Assembly: GCA_002862945.1 (NCBI GenBank) | Contig: PKCJ01000032.1 | Location: 1-43,604, forward strand | Length of the DNA stretch: 43,604 nt | Reading direction: 5' to 3' | From: Opitutia bacterium | GTDB lineage: Bacteria; Verrucomicrobiota; Verrucomicrobiia; Opitutales; Coraliomargaritaceae | Part shown: piece by piece, positions 1 to 8,676 of the stretch | How the letters are laid out: each line of letters opens with the position of its first letter | How positions within the stretch are numbered: position 1 is the stretch's first letter | The notes under the pieces: generated by a model | What the model saw: only the letters and a program-made list of their open reading frames with translations | Told to the model about the DNA's origin: nothing | The model's database searches: none | Made by a program: the position numbers and the translations under genes

Positions 1-388
1 TCTTGGCGATGGAGTTGATGGCAGATTGGGTTTCTTTAGCCAGTGCGCTGATTTGACGGTTGAGCTCAGCGAGGAACTGCTGTTCTAGTAGCGCATCGGC
101 AGAACCATACTCTCGACGCAGAGTTTCAATCGCGACTGATAGGTTAGAAATTTGCGCATCGATATCGCTCTTAGAACTTGCTGAAGCCACCTGAGAGCGA
201 AGACGGTCGTTTTCTCGGCGCAGCTCTTCAATTTCGAGACGTATTGTTTTGAGGCTCTGCCCGAGTAGATTGACGTCTTGGTTTAGGTTGGCCACCGTAA
301 CACGAATATTTTCCTGAGCGGCAACGGGACTGATGAGCAGGAAGACACTAGTAAGGTTAGAAAGTGCCTTAATGAAAAACTTAGTCAT
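1..388 (-). CDS. secreted coiled-coil protein, 3' part outside window
   Basis: Translating the minus strand from ATG at 386-388 gives an open frame to the left edge, so at least 129 residues are present and the C-terminus is missing. Residues 1-24 look like a Sec signal peptide: basic start (MTKFFIK), hydrophobic core, and a likely cleavage in SPVAA-QEN. After it come heptad-like leucines and many Glu/Arg/Gln residues, which suggests a long periplasmic coiled coil. Such N-termini occur on cell-envelope proteins that continue into a peptidoglycan-binding or other domain, but nothing in the window shows which one. It is divergent from lgt with a 67-bp gap. Function not recognised. Confidence 0.6.
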   Translation of the reverse strand, partial: MTKFFIKALSNLTSVFLLISPVAAQENIRVTVANLNQDVNLLGQSLKTIRLEIEELRRENDRLRSQVASASSKSDIDAQISNLSVAIETLRREYGSADALLEQQFLAELNRQISALAKETQSAINSIAK

Positions 389-455
389 GTAAAATAAGAT
401 TTTCGGCACAGCTTGAAATGTCAAAGAAAAGAGTTGGTGAAAGGTCGTATTATCT

Positions 456-1319
456 ATGGTCTTTAATCAAATGATTCATCAAAATCAATACTGGGTTCAT
501 GATTTAAGCCCTTTGCTGTTTCGCTTCCCGGAGAATCCCCTCGGACTCGACGGAATTCGCTACTACGGACTGGCCTACCTGATTGGTTTCCTTGGGGCTT
601 GGCTTCTACTCAAACTGTACAACAACAAGGGTAAGTTTGTCATTGATGCAGATGCTAGGTCGACCTTGATGACTGCGATCATCATTGGTGTATTGGCAGG
701 TGGTCGTCTTGGCTACATGCTACTTTACGACCTAGAGACCTTTTTGGCTAATCCGCTACAGGTCTTCCGAGTCGATCAAGGTGGCATGTCAAGCCATGGT
801 GGCTTTGTGGGCGTATTAATCGCTATATTCTGGTATGCACGAAAGCAGAGGTGCGATTTCCTAAATCTCGGCGACGTCGTGGTCACGCTCGCGCCACTAG
901 GCCTGATGCTGGGGCGTATCGCTAACTTTATAAATGGTGAACTGTGGGGTCGTGTGACAACTGTGAGTTGGGCAGTTATCTTCCCTGATAGTCCCAAAAA
1001 CTACAATGTGGCACTACAAAAATATGGCGCAGAACCCAGACACCCTTCGCAACTCTACGAAGCCGTCCTAGAGGGCGGGCTCATGTTGGCTTATGTACAA
1101 TGGCGCTTCTGGTGTAAACGTCCCAGTGCAGGGCAATTGGGCGGTGAGTTTTTGATCGGATACGGGATCATGCGCATGCTAGGTGAAATGTTTCGTGAGC
1201 CAGATGCCGAGTTAATTTATGGGCTAAGTCGTGGGCAGTTTTACTCGATTTTTATGATTCTTGCAGGGGCGATTACAATCTGGATTGCGAAGCGGCAGGG
1301 GAAATACTCTAATAACTGA
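456..1319 (+). CDS. lgt: prolipoprotein diacylglyceryl transferase Lgt
   Basis: Transfers diacylglycerol from phosphatidylglycerol to the lipobox cysteine of prolipoproteins, the first step of lipoprotein maturation, in the inner membrane. The 287-residue length is usual for Lgt. The family signature GRIANFINGELWGRV is at residues 153-167, with Ala in place of the usual Gly before Asn. The conserved GGMSSHGG is at 109-116 and HPSQLYEA at 196-203, and the sequence has about seven hydrophobic segments. The start is ATG 456; an ATG at 471 (Met6) is an alternative. It stands alone on the plus strand and converges with glgC, the two stop codons being 34 bp apart. Identification is secure. Confidence 0.97.
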   Translation: MVFNQMIHQNQYWVHDLSPLLFRFPENPLGLDGIRYYGLAYLIGFLGAWLLLKLYNNKGKFVIDADARSTLMTAIIIGVLAGGRLGYMLLYDLETFLANPLQVFRVDQGGMSSHGGFVGVLIAIFWYARKQRCDFLNLGDVVVTLAPLGLMLGRIANFINGELWGRVTTVSWAVIFPDSPKNYNVALQKYGAEPRHPSQLYEAVLEGGLMLAYVQWRFWCKRPSAGQLGGEFLIGYGIMRMLGEMFREPDAELIYGLSRGQFYSIFMILAGAITIWIAKRQGKYSNN

Positions 1320-1353
1320 GAACGCCTTTCGCCATCGTGCAAGAAAAAGGCAG

Positions 1354-2649
1354 CTAAACTTTAAGCGCAAATCCGTCAGGCACGATGGTGTCTTTGCAGA
1401 CGACGAGGACGCCGTCGCGAATGGCAATATCTACGTTTAGCCCATAATTATCAGGTAATCCGGTCGGGTCGAGCACGACATTACTTCCAATGCGGACATT
1501 TTTATCGAGGATTGCATTTTTCACGATGCAATTCTTTCCAACGCCGTAATCGGGGCGTTGCAGCGACTTATTCTCCTTAAGGTCCTCAAGCGTTTCAAAT
1601 TTATCGGCACCCATCATAACGACATTCTCAAGCAGAGATCGATCGCGGACGACTGAGCGCACCCCTAGCGTAGAATGATGGATCTTCGCATCTGTAACAA
1701 TACAACCATCGGCGAGAATTGCACGGTTGATTACACATGAGTTGATCTTCGATGCTGGAAGAAAGCGTGCGTGAGTAAAAATACGTGCGTCTTCGTCAAA
1801 AAAGTTAAACGGTGGCACTGGGTCCGTCAGGCGGATATTGGAATCGAAGAAGGCTTTAACCGTTCCGATGTCCTCCCAGTAGTCGTCAAAGACATAACTG
1901 CATATCTTTGACTTGCCCAGCATGCCAGGTATAATCTCTTTACCGAAATCAGTAGCATCAGTTTTTAGGGCGTCAATTAGAGTGTTTGCATTAAAGATAT
2001 AGATGCCCATGGAGGCGAGGCAGTAATCCTTAGCGCCGGGATCTTTCATTCTTTTTTTTACGCTATCGCTTATAGCGAGGCCTTGGATTACTTTGGGGTC
2101 ACTTGGCTTTTCGACGAACTCGGTGACCTCTAAATTATCGTTAATCCGCATGAGTCCTAGGCCTTCGGCTCGATCAAGCTCAAGCGGCTTCGCAGTGATC
2201 GTGACCTCTGCGCCAGAAGCATCATGCTCACGAACGACATCTTCCAAATCCATGCGGAAGAGTTGATCACCCGAAAGGATTATGTAGAGATCACCTTCGC
2301 TATTGCCTTGAAAGTGGTGCATGTTTTGGCGAACCGCATCGGCAGTACCTTGATACCAATTGTCGCTCTTGTCCGTTTGTTCAGCAGAAAGAATATCTAC
2401 AAAGCCACCCGCATAAGGATCAAATTTATAAGATTCCTGAATGTGTCGGTGAAGCGAGGCGGTATTAAACTGCGAAAGGACAAATATCTGATTAAAACCA
2501 GAATTGAGGCAGTTGCTGATCGGGATATCAACTAGGCGATACTTGCCAGCTAGCGGCACAGCAGGCTTGCAGCGGTCTCTGGTCAATGGACTGAGACGTG
2601 AGCCGCGACCACCGCCCATTATAATGCAGATTATTTTTCGTTTTTTCAT
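1354..2649 (-). CDS. glgC: glucose-1-phosphate adenylyltransferase (ADP-glucose pyrophosphorylase)
   Basis: Makes ADP-glucose from glucose-1-phosphate and ATP, the committed step of bacterial glycogen synthesis. The 431-residue protein starts with the nucleotide-binding loop MGGGRGSRLSPLT (11-23) and KPAVPLAGKYRLVD (28-41). It continues with WYQGTADAVRQ (98-108), the SGDQ segment at 126-129, EFVEKP (177-182) and YWEDIGT (257-263). Residues from about 290 on show the hexapeptide spacing of a left-handed beta-helix, the usual allosteric and oligomerisation domain. The form resembles cyanobacterial and plant enzymes more than E. coli GlgC. No other glg gene is nearby. It is divergent from glmS, with inverted repeats in the 72-bp gap. 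Confidence 0.95.
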   Translation of the reverse strand: MKKRKIICIIMGGGRGSRLSPLTRDRCKPAVPLAGKYRLVDIPISNCLNSGFNQIFVLSQFNTASLHRHIQESYKFDPYAGGFVDILSAEQTDKSDNWYQGTADAVRQNMHHFQGNSEGDLYIILSGDQLFRMDLEDVVREHDASGAEVTITAKPLELDRAEGLGLMRINDNLEVTEFVEKPSDPKVIQGLAISDSVKKRMKDPGAKDYCLASMGIYIFNANTLIDALKTDATDFGKEIIPGMLGKSKICSYVFDDYWEDIGTVKAFFDSNIRLTDPVPPFNFFDEDARIFTHARFLPASKINSCVINRAILADGCIVTDAKIHHSTLGVRSVVRDRSLLENVVMMGADKFETLEDLKENKSLQRPDYGVGKNCIVKNAILDKNVRIGSNVVLDPTGLPDNYGLNVDIAIRDGVLVVCKDTIVPDGFALKV

Positions 2650-2654
2650 AGGTC

Positions 2655-2699
2655 ACTCTGTAATTTGAGTAAATGCAATAAGCTTGAAACTTACAGAGT
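2655..2699. repeat. 9-bp inverted repeat between glgC and glmS
   Basis: ACTCTGTAA at 2655-2663 is matched by its perfect reverse complement TTACAGAGT at 2691-2699, with a 27-nt spacer. It begins 6 bp before the glgC start and ends 22 bp before the glmS start. It could be a shared operator or a stem in a leader RNA. No known regulator motif was recognised. Confidence 0.4.
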
Positions 2700-2712
2700 C
2701 TCAGAGCTTATT
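2677..2712 (+). repeat. 8-bp inverted repeat in the glmS leader
   Basis: AATAAGCT at 2677-2684 and AGCTTATT at 2705-2712 are perfect reverse complements separated by 20 nt. The second arm ends 9 nt before the glmS ATG, so the stem could cover the ribosome entry site. The repeat interleaves with the 9-bp repeat at 2655-2699: each stem has one arm in the other's loop. It does not resemble the conserved core of the Firmicutes glmS ribozyme. Confidence 0.35.
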
Positions 2713-2721
2713 TGAAGCTTT

Positions 2722-4572
2722 ATGTGTGGAATTGTCGGATATATCGGCCGCAATCGTGCGGGAAGTGTAATGCTGGATGGTCTCAGGCGCTTAGAATACC
2801 GAGGCTACGACTCATCGGGTATGGTTGTCTCTAATGGTAAAGGATTTGAACAAACCAAACGCACTGGTCGTGTGGTCAACCTAAAGGAATCACTCGATGA
2901 GTCCCAACTTGAAGGTAATCTTGGCATTAGCCACACACGTTGGGCGACCCACGGTGATGTGACCGAAGCTAACGCTCACCCCCATACGAGTAGTGATGGT
3001 AAGATTTCTTTGGTCCATAATGGAGTAATCGAAAACTATGCCGGGATGAAGGATTTTCTTACGGGTAAGGGCTATACTTTTCAGTCGGAAACGGACTCAG
3101 AAGTACTCTGTAATCTAATCGCTTACCATTACGACAAGGAACCCAAAGACGGTAAAAAGAATCCTTTTCACGAGGCAGTGCGCAAGAGTCTGCGACACGT
3201 CGATGGCACTTATGGGATCGCTGTAATCTGTCCAGATTTCCCCAATGAGCTAATTGGGGCTCGCAAAGGCTCACCTCTGATTATCGGCATCGGTAATGGA
3301 GAAAATTTACTCGCATCCGACGTCAACGCTATCACGCATTGCACACAAAACGTCGTTTATCTTGATGATAACGAGATCGTGCATCTCAAAAACGACGACT
3401 TTTCCATTACCACAGTCTCCAGAAAAAGCGTCGAAGCGATTATTCATAAAGTCGATTGGGACACATCCGAGGCAGAGTTAGGCGATTACGATCACTTTAT
3501 GCAAAAGGAGATATTCGAGCAACCGATTTCATTGGAGAACGGTATGCGTGGACGTTTCTCCGACGACGATAGCACTGCGGTATTCGGGGGCCTAAATCTT
3601 AATCCACAAGAACTGCGCAAGATTGATCGCATCCTTTTTATCGCCTGTGGCACAGCTTGGCACTCATGCCTTGTGGCTGAATATTTGATCGAGCGCTTCG
3701 CCCACATTCCCGTTGAGGTGGAGTATGCTTCCGAGTTTCGCTACCGTGACGCTCCACTCGACAAAAATACGCTCGTGATCGCGATCAGCCAGTCCGGAGA
3801 AACTATCGACACCCTTGGTGCGCTCCGCGAGGCAAAGCGCAGGGGCTATCGCACGTTGGCGATTAACAACAGCGTCGGCTCGACTATTGCCCGTGAAAGC
3901 GATGGCGGCATATACCAACACGCCGGCCCCGAGGTTGGAGTGGCTTCGACCAAGGCATTTACCTCGCAAATCATGATCTCTGCCCTGCTCGCACTCTACC
4001 TCGGTCGCCTCCGCGATCTGGCTTACGGAGATGGCGTTGAGATTGTGAAAGCTCTCAGGACTGTGCCCGAGCAAGTCAAAGAGATTCTTAAGCAGAACGA
4101 TAAAATCGCATCCATCGCCAAGAAGTATGCCAAATACGAAGACTGCCTCTTTCTTGGTCGTCAGTTGATGTTTCCCATCGCGCTAGAAGGTGCACTCAAG
4201 CTGAAAGAGATTTCCTACATTCACGCCGAAGGTTACCCAGCTGCCGAGATGAAACATGGCCCCATCGCATTGATTTGTGAAGACTGCCCAAGCGTCTTCC
4301 TTGCTGCCAGTGGCGAGATATTTAACAAAAGCCTAGCCAACATACAGGAAGTCAAAGCCCGCAAGGGCAAAGTTATTTGCATTGCAAGCGAAGGGTGCGA
4401 CATCCCCGATGGACTGGTCGATGATACGATTCTGGTTCCCGAGTGCCACGAGATCGTGAAGCCTATCTTAATGAGTATCCCAATCCAGCTTTTCAGCTAT
4501 CACGTGGCCATCGAGCGCGGCTGCGACGTGGACAAGCCGCGTAACCTAGCAAAGTCCGTCACGGTGGAATAA
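2722..4572 (+). CDS. glmS: glutamine--fructose-6-phosphate aminotransferase (isomerizing)
   Basis: Forms glucosamine-6-phosphate from fructose-6-phosphate and glutamine, the entry to UDP-GlcNAc for peptidoglycan and LPS. The 616-residue length is typical. MCGIVGYIG at the N-terminus supplies the Cys nucleophile exposed after Met removal. SHTRWATHG (around 74) and HNGVIENY (around 98) belong to the glutaminase domain. Two SIS domains follow, with ACGTAWHS, ISQSGETIDT and GVASTKAFTSQ. The C-terminus DKPRNLAKSVTVE is the typical GlmS tail. The start is fixed by Cys2. No gene follows closely in an evident operon. Confidence 0.97.
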   Translation: MCGIVGYIGRNRAGSVMLDGLRRLEYRGYDSSGMVVSNGKGFEQTKRTGRVVNLKESLDESQLEGNLGISHTRWATHGDVTEANAHPHTSSDGKISLVHNGVIENYAGMKDFLTGKGYTFQSETDSEVLCNLIAYHYDKEPKDGKKNPFHEAVRKSLRHVDGTYGIAVICPDFPNELIGARKGSPLIIGIGNGENLLASDVNAITHCTQNVVYLDDNEIVHLKNDDFSITTVSRKSVEAIIHKVDWDTSEAELGDYDHFMQKEIFEQPISLENGMRGRFSDDDSTAVFGGLNLNPQELRKIDRILFIACGTAWHSCLVAEYLIERFAHIPVEVEYASEFRYRDAPLDKNTLVIAISQSGETIDTLGALREAKRRGYRTLAINNSVGSTIARESDGGIYQHAGPEVGVASTKAFTSQIMISALLALYLGRLRDLAYGDGVEIVKALRTVPEQVKEILKQNDKIASIAKKYAKYEDCLFLGRQLMFPIALEGALKLKEISYIHAEGYPAAEMKHGPIALICEDCPSVFLAASGEIFNKSLANIQEVKARKGKVICIASEGCDIPDGLVDDTILVPECHEIVKPILMSIPIQLFSYHVAIERGCDVDKPRNLAKSVTVE

Positions 4573-4586
4573 TTCTGAGTGGATAT

Positions 4587-4910
4587 TTGGTTAACCCATA
4601 TATCCTCAATATTGAGAAAAAAGTAGTTTCCAATCATCTGAGTATTTTACCACTCACAGATGAACAAAAGGAACGACTCGAGAGAATCTACAGATTACAT
4701 CGTCGAGGTTATTCTACTCGGAGAATCTGTGATTCAATGAATAAAAAGTATGGGACTACTTTAACAACTAATCGTCCCTACTACCCTTCTCTTATTTGGG
4801 GATCTCTGGATAAGTATAAAAAGAGATTAAAGAGAATGAAGACCTTTGAAGTGGAATATAAGAAGGTTGAATTTGAAAAGGTTGAGATTAGGAAGACATC
4901 GAAAATCTAG
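4587..4910 (+). CDS. small basic hypothetical protein, recombinase-like fragment
   Basis: A 107-residue, Lys/Arg-rich frame opens with TTG at 4587, 14 bp after the glmS stop. No in-frame ATG occurs until DSMNKK around residue 50. The segment from about 24 to 60 (DEQKERLERIYRLHRRGYSTRRICDSMN, in pieces) reads like a helix-turn-helix. Its pattern of a Gly-Tyr-Ser-Thr turn and a later Trp recalls the DNA-binding part of large serine recombinases. No catalytic resolvase domain is present. The DNA is visibly more AT-rich than glmS. It could be a recombinase remnant, an orphan HTH protein or not a gene at all. No function is claimed. Confidence 0.4.
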   Translation: MVNPYILNIEKKVVSNHLSILPLTDEQKERLERIYRLHRRGYSTRRICDSMNKKYGTTLTTNRPYYPSLIWGSLDKYKKRLKRMKTFEVEYKKVEFEKVEIRKTSKI

Positions 4911-4977
4911 AAAAACGAATCCCTCCGCCCATGCCATATTAAGTTTATATCATAAATACTTCTATGCTGTATTGGCA

Positions 4978-5850
4978 TTATTCGTAAGCTTTAATAACAG
5001 CCTGTGTCCCTTTGTTATCGAGACCTTGATCTGCAATCTGATCAAATTTAGCTTTGGCAACTTTGAGGCCCGGTATTGGAATCCCCATCGCTTCACTGGA
5101 ATCAATTGCTATCTGCATATCTTTTATAAAATGCCGCACAAAAAAGCCAGGCTCATAATCATCGCGTAAAATACGTGGCGCCAAATTAGTCAGCGACCAA
5201 CTTCCTGCTGCTCCACTGCTAATGCTCTTTAGGACAGTCTTTTGGTCTAGTCCAGCAGCTTTGGCGTATGTCAAGCTCTCGCACATAGCTAACATCGAAG
5301 ATGCAATCCCTATCTGATTTGCCATCTTAGTATGCTGTCCACTTCCTGCCGAACCTTGATACACAACATTACTCCCCATAAGTTCAAATAAGGGAAGAAC
5401 ACGATTAAATATTTCTTTCTTTCCGCCGACCATAATAGACAGCATTCCACTTTTGGCGCCTACATCTCCTCCTGATACTGGAGCATCAAGAGAATGGAGC
5501 CCTTTTTTAATCGCAACTGAAGCAATCTTTTTTGCAAGATCTGGCGTCGAAGTAGTCATGTCCACTATAATGCTTCCTGGCTTAGCTTTCTCAACGATAC
5601 CATTAGAACCTAAAAACACGGTTTCTACGTCCTTAGGAAATCCAACAATAGCGAAAATAATATCGCACATCTCAGCCACTGATCCTGGGCTATCGCAAGC
5701 ATGTGCACCAGAAGCAACCAGCGACTGCGTCTTAGCTGAAGTACGATTATAAACATACAGTTCATATCCTTCTTTTAGTATGTGCGACGCCATAGGGTTA
5801 CCCATGACGCCTGTACCAATAAAACCTATCTTTGTTGATTCTTTTTTCAT
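4978..5850 (-). CDS. NAD(P)-dependent beta-hydroxyacid dehydrogenase (HIBADH / tartronate semialdehyde reductase family)
   Basis: A soluble dehydrogenase of the 3-hydroxyisobutyrate / 2-hydroxy-3-oxopropionate reductase family. The Rossmann fingerprint GTGVMG is at residues 12-17 and the substrate loop DAPVSGG at 122-128. The catalytic Lys175 and Asn179 sit in GSGQHTKMANQ. The length of 290 is normal for the family, and the exact substrate cannot be read from sequence. It lies directly downstream of the Rieske oxygenase gene on the same strand with an 8-bp gap, so the two are probably co-transcribed and may serve one catabolic route fed by the divergent symporter. The ATG at 5850 fits the family N-terminus. 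Confidence 0.85.
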   Translation of the reverse strand: MKKESTKIGFIGTGVMGNPMASHILKEGYELYVYNRTSAKTQSLVASGAHACDSPGSVAEMCDIIFAIVGFPKDVETVFLGSNGIVEKAKPGSIIVDMTTSTPDLAKKIASVAIKKGLHSLDAPVSGGDVGAKSGMLSIMVGGKKEIFNRVLPLFELMGSNVVYQGSAGSGQHTKMANQIGIASSMLAMCESLTYAKAAGLDQKTVLKSISSGAAGSWSLTNLAPRILRDDYEPGFFVRHFIKDMQIAIDSSEAMGIPIPGLKVAKAKFDQIADQGLDNKGTQAVIKAYE

Positions 5851-5858
5851 AATTCTAA

Positions 5859-6905
5859 TTAAGCGGTAAAGCTACGACCAAGCCCCCTTTTCTTAAGCCA
5901 TCGACGAAAAGCAATCGATGCCTTATCTGCCTTAGCATGAACTTCCTTAGAGACAGCAAGAGGTATTTCTTCGGGCTTTTGCTTCTCAATCATTGCGCGA
6001 TCTTCTCCAAGAATCTTTTGCTCCCAAGCAAGAAGATCTGCAACTGGAACATCTTTATCAAAATTTCGAGTAAACACAACGATCAGCTGAGAGCGCTTTG
6101 CAGAAATCGGTGTGATATTAATATGAATGATGTGTTCGCGACCGCCAGGATACGAAATAGAAGTACGCGTACAGAAAGGAAGAAATAAGGTACGATGCAT
6201 GTGGCGCTGCAACTGCGTTGTATCCGAAATTGGCGAATCACTTGGATTATGTGCCATGTAATCAAAGGCCATTGTCATTTGATAGTCAGTCTCACTGAAG
6301 GCATACTCTGAACCTTGACTGGCGCTGGACTCTTGACCGAATGTATTACGATGAACAAAAGAAAAGTGCGCATTATCGATAAAGTTTTCAATCGCACGAC
6401 CGGAGGAACACTCCCATATCTCTGGGCCCATTACAAAACGAAGAAAATCCGGATTATCGGCCTCTGGTTCCCAATTCGGTAAACAATTCTTCGGTTCACC
6501 ACTTAAACAAATCCAAATTAGACCATATTTTACCTCGTGTAAGTAAGTCTCCAATCGAATGCGTGATGGAATTTTCCAATCTGGATCACTTGGTACCTTT
6601 TTGCAGTCTCCTTGCGAGTCATACTCATAGCCATGATAGGGACAAACTATACAACTCCCATTGACCCAACCTTCCGTTAAGGGAGCCCCACGGTGTACGC
6701 ACAAGTCCTTAGCAACTACATACTCTTCGCCTAGTCTTGCGATAACAATAGGAATATCAAGGACTTGCTTGGCTATCGGCTTCTTGCCGACTTCTTCTTC
6801 AAGAGCTAGCGGATACCACATATCCGCCAATGCATTCCAATCTGTCTGTGAAAACGTGCTATTATCTGGAAAAGTGGCAACACTTTGAGCTGATACGTTT
6901 GACAT
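5859..6905 (-). CDS. Rieske [2Fe-2S] non-heme iron oxygenase
   Basis: A 348-residue single-component-size Rieske oxygenase of the kind that hydroxylates or demethylates small organic substrates. The Rieske ligands are Cys69/His71 (CVH) and Cys88/His91 (CPYH). The mononuclear iron motif is Asn174, Asp177, His180 and His185 in NFIDNAHFSFVH. The C-terminal half is the substrate-binding catalytic domain. Relatives include vanillate demethylase, dicamba monooxygenase and pheophorbide-a-oxygenase-like proteins; the substrate is unknown. No ferredoxin or flavin reductase partner is encoded beside it, so electrons must come from elsewhere. It is divergent from the symporter with a 70-bp gap. The start ATG 6905 gives an N-terminal extension before the Rieske domain. 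Confidence 0.88.
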   Translation of the reverse strand: MSNVSAQSVATFPDNSTFSQTDWNALADMWYPLALEEEVGKKPIAKQVLDIPIVIARLGEEYVVAKDLCVHRGAPLTEGWVNGSCIVCPYHGYEYDSQGDCKKVPSDPDWKIPSRIRLETYLHEVKYGLIWICLSGEPKNCLPNWEPEADNPDFLRFVMGPEIWECSSGRAIENFIDNAHFSFVHRNTFGQESSASQGSEYAFSETDYQMTMAFDYMAHNPSDSPISDTTQLQRHMHRTLFLPFCTRTSISYPGGREHIIHINITPISAKRSQLIVVFTRNFDKDVPVADLLAWEQKILGEDRAMIEKQKPEEIPLAVSKEVHAKADKASIAFRRWLKKRGLGRSFTA

Positions 6906-6965
6906 TATTGCTGGTTAGCAAAATTCATTCCAAAATATTAACTAATCTTGGCACACATGTGGCTA

Positions 6966-6977
6966 ATACAATTGTAT
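6966..6977. promoter_or_regulatory. 12-bp perfect palindrome at the symporter start
   Basis: ATACAATTGTAT is a perfect palindrome whose last two bases are the A and T of the symporter ATG (6976-6978). CACATGTG, another palindrome, is at 6954-6961. Both lie in the 70-bp gap between the divergent oxygenase and symporter genes, where a substrate-responsive repressor would act. No regulator gene is adjacent, and AT-rich palindromes this short can arise by chance. Confidence 0.25.
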
Positions 6978-8400
6978 GACTCCCTACATATTATGGGCAT
7001 TTACGTTCCTCACTTTCTACTTACTTTGGCTCGTTTATCTGACTGTAAAGTCATGGATGAACAAGTCTGGTACCTTACGCGATTACTTCTTAGCAGGCAA
7101 TGATGTAGGGTTCATTCCATCACTGCTCACATTCTGGGCGACTTACTTCAGCGCCGCAGCATTAATAGGGGCTTCAGGCTACTACTACATTCATGGTATT
7201 GGTAATTTTCTCTTCGCTTCGCTGGGTTACTGCATACTCGCAGTTGTGACTGGAACTGTAGGCGTCAGATTATGGAAACTCTCTAGAAAGTACCCGACTA
7301 TACGCTCTCCTATTCAACTGTATTTACGCAGCTTTAATTCTCCTCGACTAGAAACCCTATTTGTTATCATTAGCCTGTTATGCCTCGTGCCTTACATGGC
7401 TGCACAAATTACTGGCTTCGCAAGACTGCTCGAAGGCGCGATAGGACTCCCCTATTTAGGAACCGCTGCTGGGGCACTAATTATTATATATCTCTACTCG
7501 GAATCAGGGGGACTCAAAAATATTGTTCGTACCGATGTTCTGCAGTCATTAATGACAATTATTGGCTGTATTGGTCTAGTAATCGCATTCCTGTGGATTT
7601 ACTGGGACTTTGATTTCAGGTTGTTTTTCAAAGACGTTGATGCGCTCTATATCCCCTCTCTTATGGGAATACCTGGCCCAAAACATTTCTATACTCCAAT
7701 CATAATTATTAGTCTGGCTGTGCTAATATCTCTAGGTGCCGTACCGATGGCTCATAATGCACAGCGCTACATGATCGTGCGTGAACTTAAATACTTAAAA
7801 AGAATTATGTTCCTTTTTCCTGCAATGGGTATCTTCGTCACAATGGTAGCAATGGTACTCGGCCTTGGCGGAGCAGTCCACTTCCCCGGTCTAGAAAGCG
7901 GTGACCAAGTTATCGGTCGAGTCACTGCAGCAGTTCCTGCGGCGATTGGCGCACTAGCCACAATAGGAATTGTAGCCTCTACGATGTCGACAGCAGACTC
8001 CATACTTCTCAGCGTCGGTTTTATAGTAAGCGAGCAGAAATACCGAAACAATAGCTCCCAGAACTATAATCAAATCCGCTCTCTTAACCGCTGGTGTATT
8101 CTTACCGTCACCGTATTTTCGTTTATGGCGAGTATACAACCGAGCCTAGTGACCGAATTTGCATTTAATGCATTTGGCGGCATGTTACAAATTGCACCTG
8201 TCATGATTGTAGGCATATACGAAATACGGATTGCAAAAATTTGGGCATTTATAAGCGCACTCAGTGGCTTAAGCATAGTTGTGTTAGGAAATACTCCACT
8301 TTACGGACAACTTCCCTTCAATGAAATACCACACTACTTTGTCGGATTCATAACTGCTACAGCTATGTTAGTATTCGGCAAAATATGCACAAAAAACTAA
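6976..8400 (+). CDS. sodium:solute symporter family transporter
   Basis: A 474-residue integral membrane protein with about 12-13 hydrophobic segments and the layout of the solute:sodium symporter (SSS/LeuT-fold) family. The first helix is followed by a short loop and DYFLAGNDVGFIPSLLTFWATYFSA, read in parts, which is the typical YFLAGR-like motif and TM2 sodium-site region. GIVASTMSTADSILLSVG near residues 335-350 is the TM8 segment with the Ser/Thr sodium ligands. SSS members import sugars, amino acids, carboxylates or vitamins; this one cannot be assigned. Divergence from the oxygenase/dehydrogenase pair suggests it brings in their substrate. The ATG at 6976 overlaps a palindrome. Confidence 0.88.
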   Translation: MTPYILWAFTFLTFYLLWLVYLTVKSWMNKSGTLRDYFLAGNDVGFIPSLLTFWATYFSAAALIGASGYYYIHGIGNFLFASLGYCILAVVTGTVGVRLWKLSRKYPTIRSPIQLYLRSFNSPRLETLFVIISLLCLVPYMAAQITGFARLLEGAIGLPYLGTAAGALIIIYLYSESGGLKNIVRTDVLQSLMTIIGCIGLVIAFLWIYWDFDFRLFFKDVDALYIPSLMGIPGPKHFYTPIIIISLAVLISLGAVPMAHNAQRYMIVRELKYLKRIMFLFPAMGIFVTMVAMVLGLGGAVHFPGLESGDQVIGRVTAAVPAAIGALATIGIVASTMSTADSILLSVGFIVSEQKYRNNSSQNYNQIRSLNRWCILTVTVFSFMASIQPSLVTEFAFNAFGGMLQIAPVMIVGIYEIRIAKIWAFISALSGLSIVVLGNTPLYGQLPFNEIPHYFVGFITATAMLVFGKICTKN

Positions 8401-8676
8401 CACTCTTTGTAATCCTCATATCAAATAATGAAGTAAATATGCTTGTTAGCATAACTGTAGACAGAGCTGCACATTGATAAATTACACTCAGATTTATTCC
8501 GTCACTGTGGAGTAATTCTCGTGTAATACTTTTAAAGATAATCTCGAATCCTTACATTTTACATATACACAAAAGAATCAGGACAGGATTCTTATCCCTA
8601 CCCTCAATTTATAGAGAGGATAGGATAGAAAGACTAGAGGACATTTGGAGTCTTTATAATCAGGGTTGTCGCATGA

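Noticed and set aside
1325..1390. CCATCGTGC / GCACGATGG inverted repeat between lgt and glgC
   Set aside because: The arms are about 40 nt apart, one lies in glgC coding sequence, and there is no T-run, so a terminator call is not supported.
2650..2721. glmS ribozyme or riboswitch
   Set aside because: The 72-bp gap is too short for the known ribozyme fold and lacks its core; only the inverted repeats are reported.
4911..4977. ATGCCATA / TATTGGCAT imperfect inverted repeat
   Set aside because: The arms do not match fully and no T-run follows; too weak to call a bidirectional terminator.
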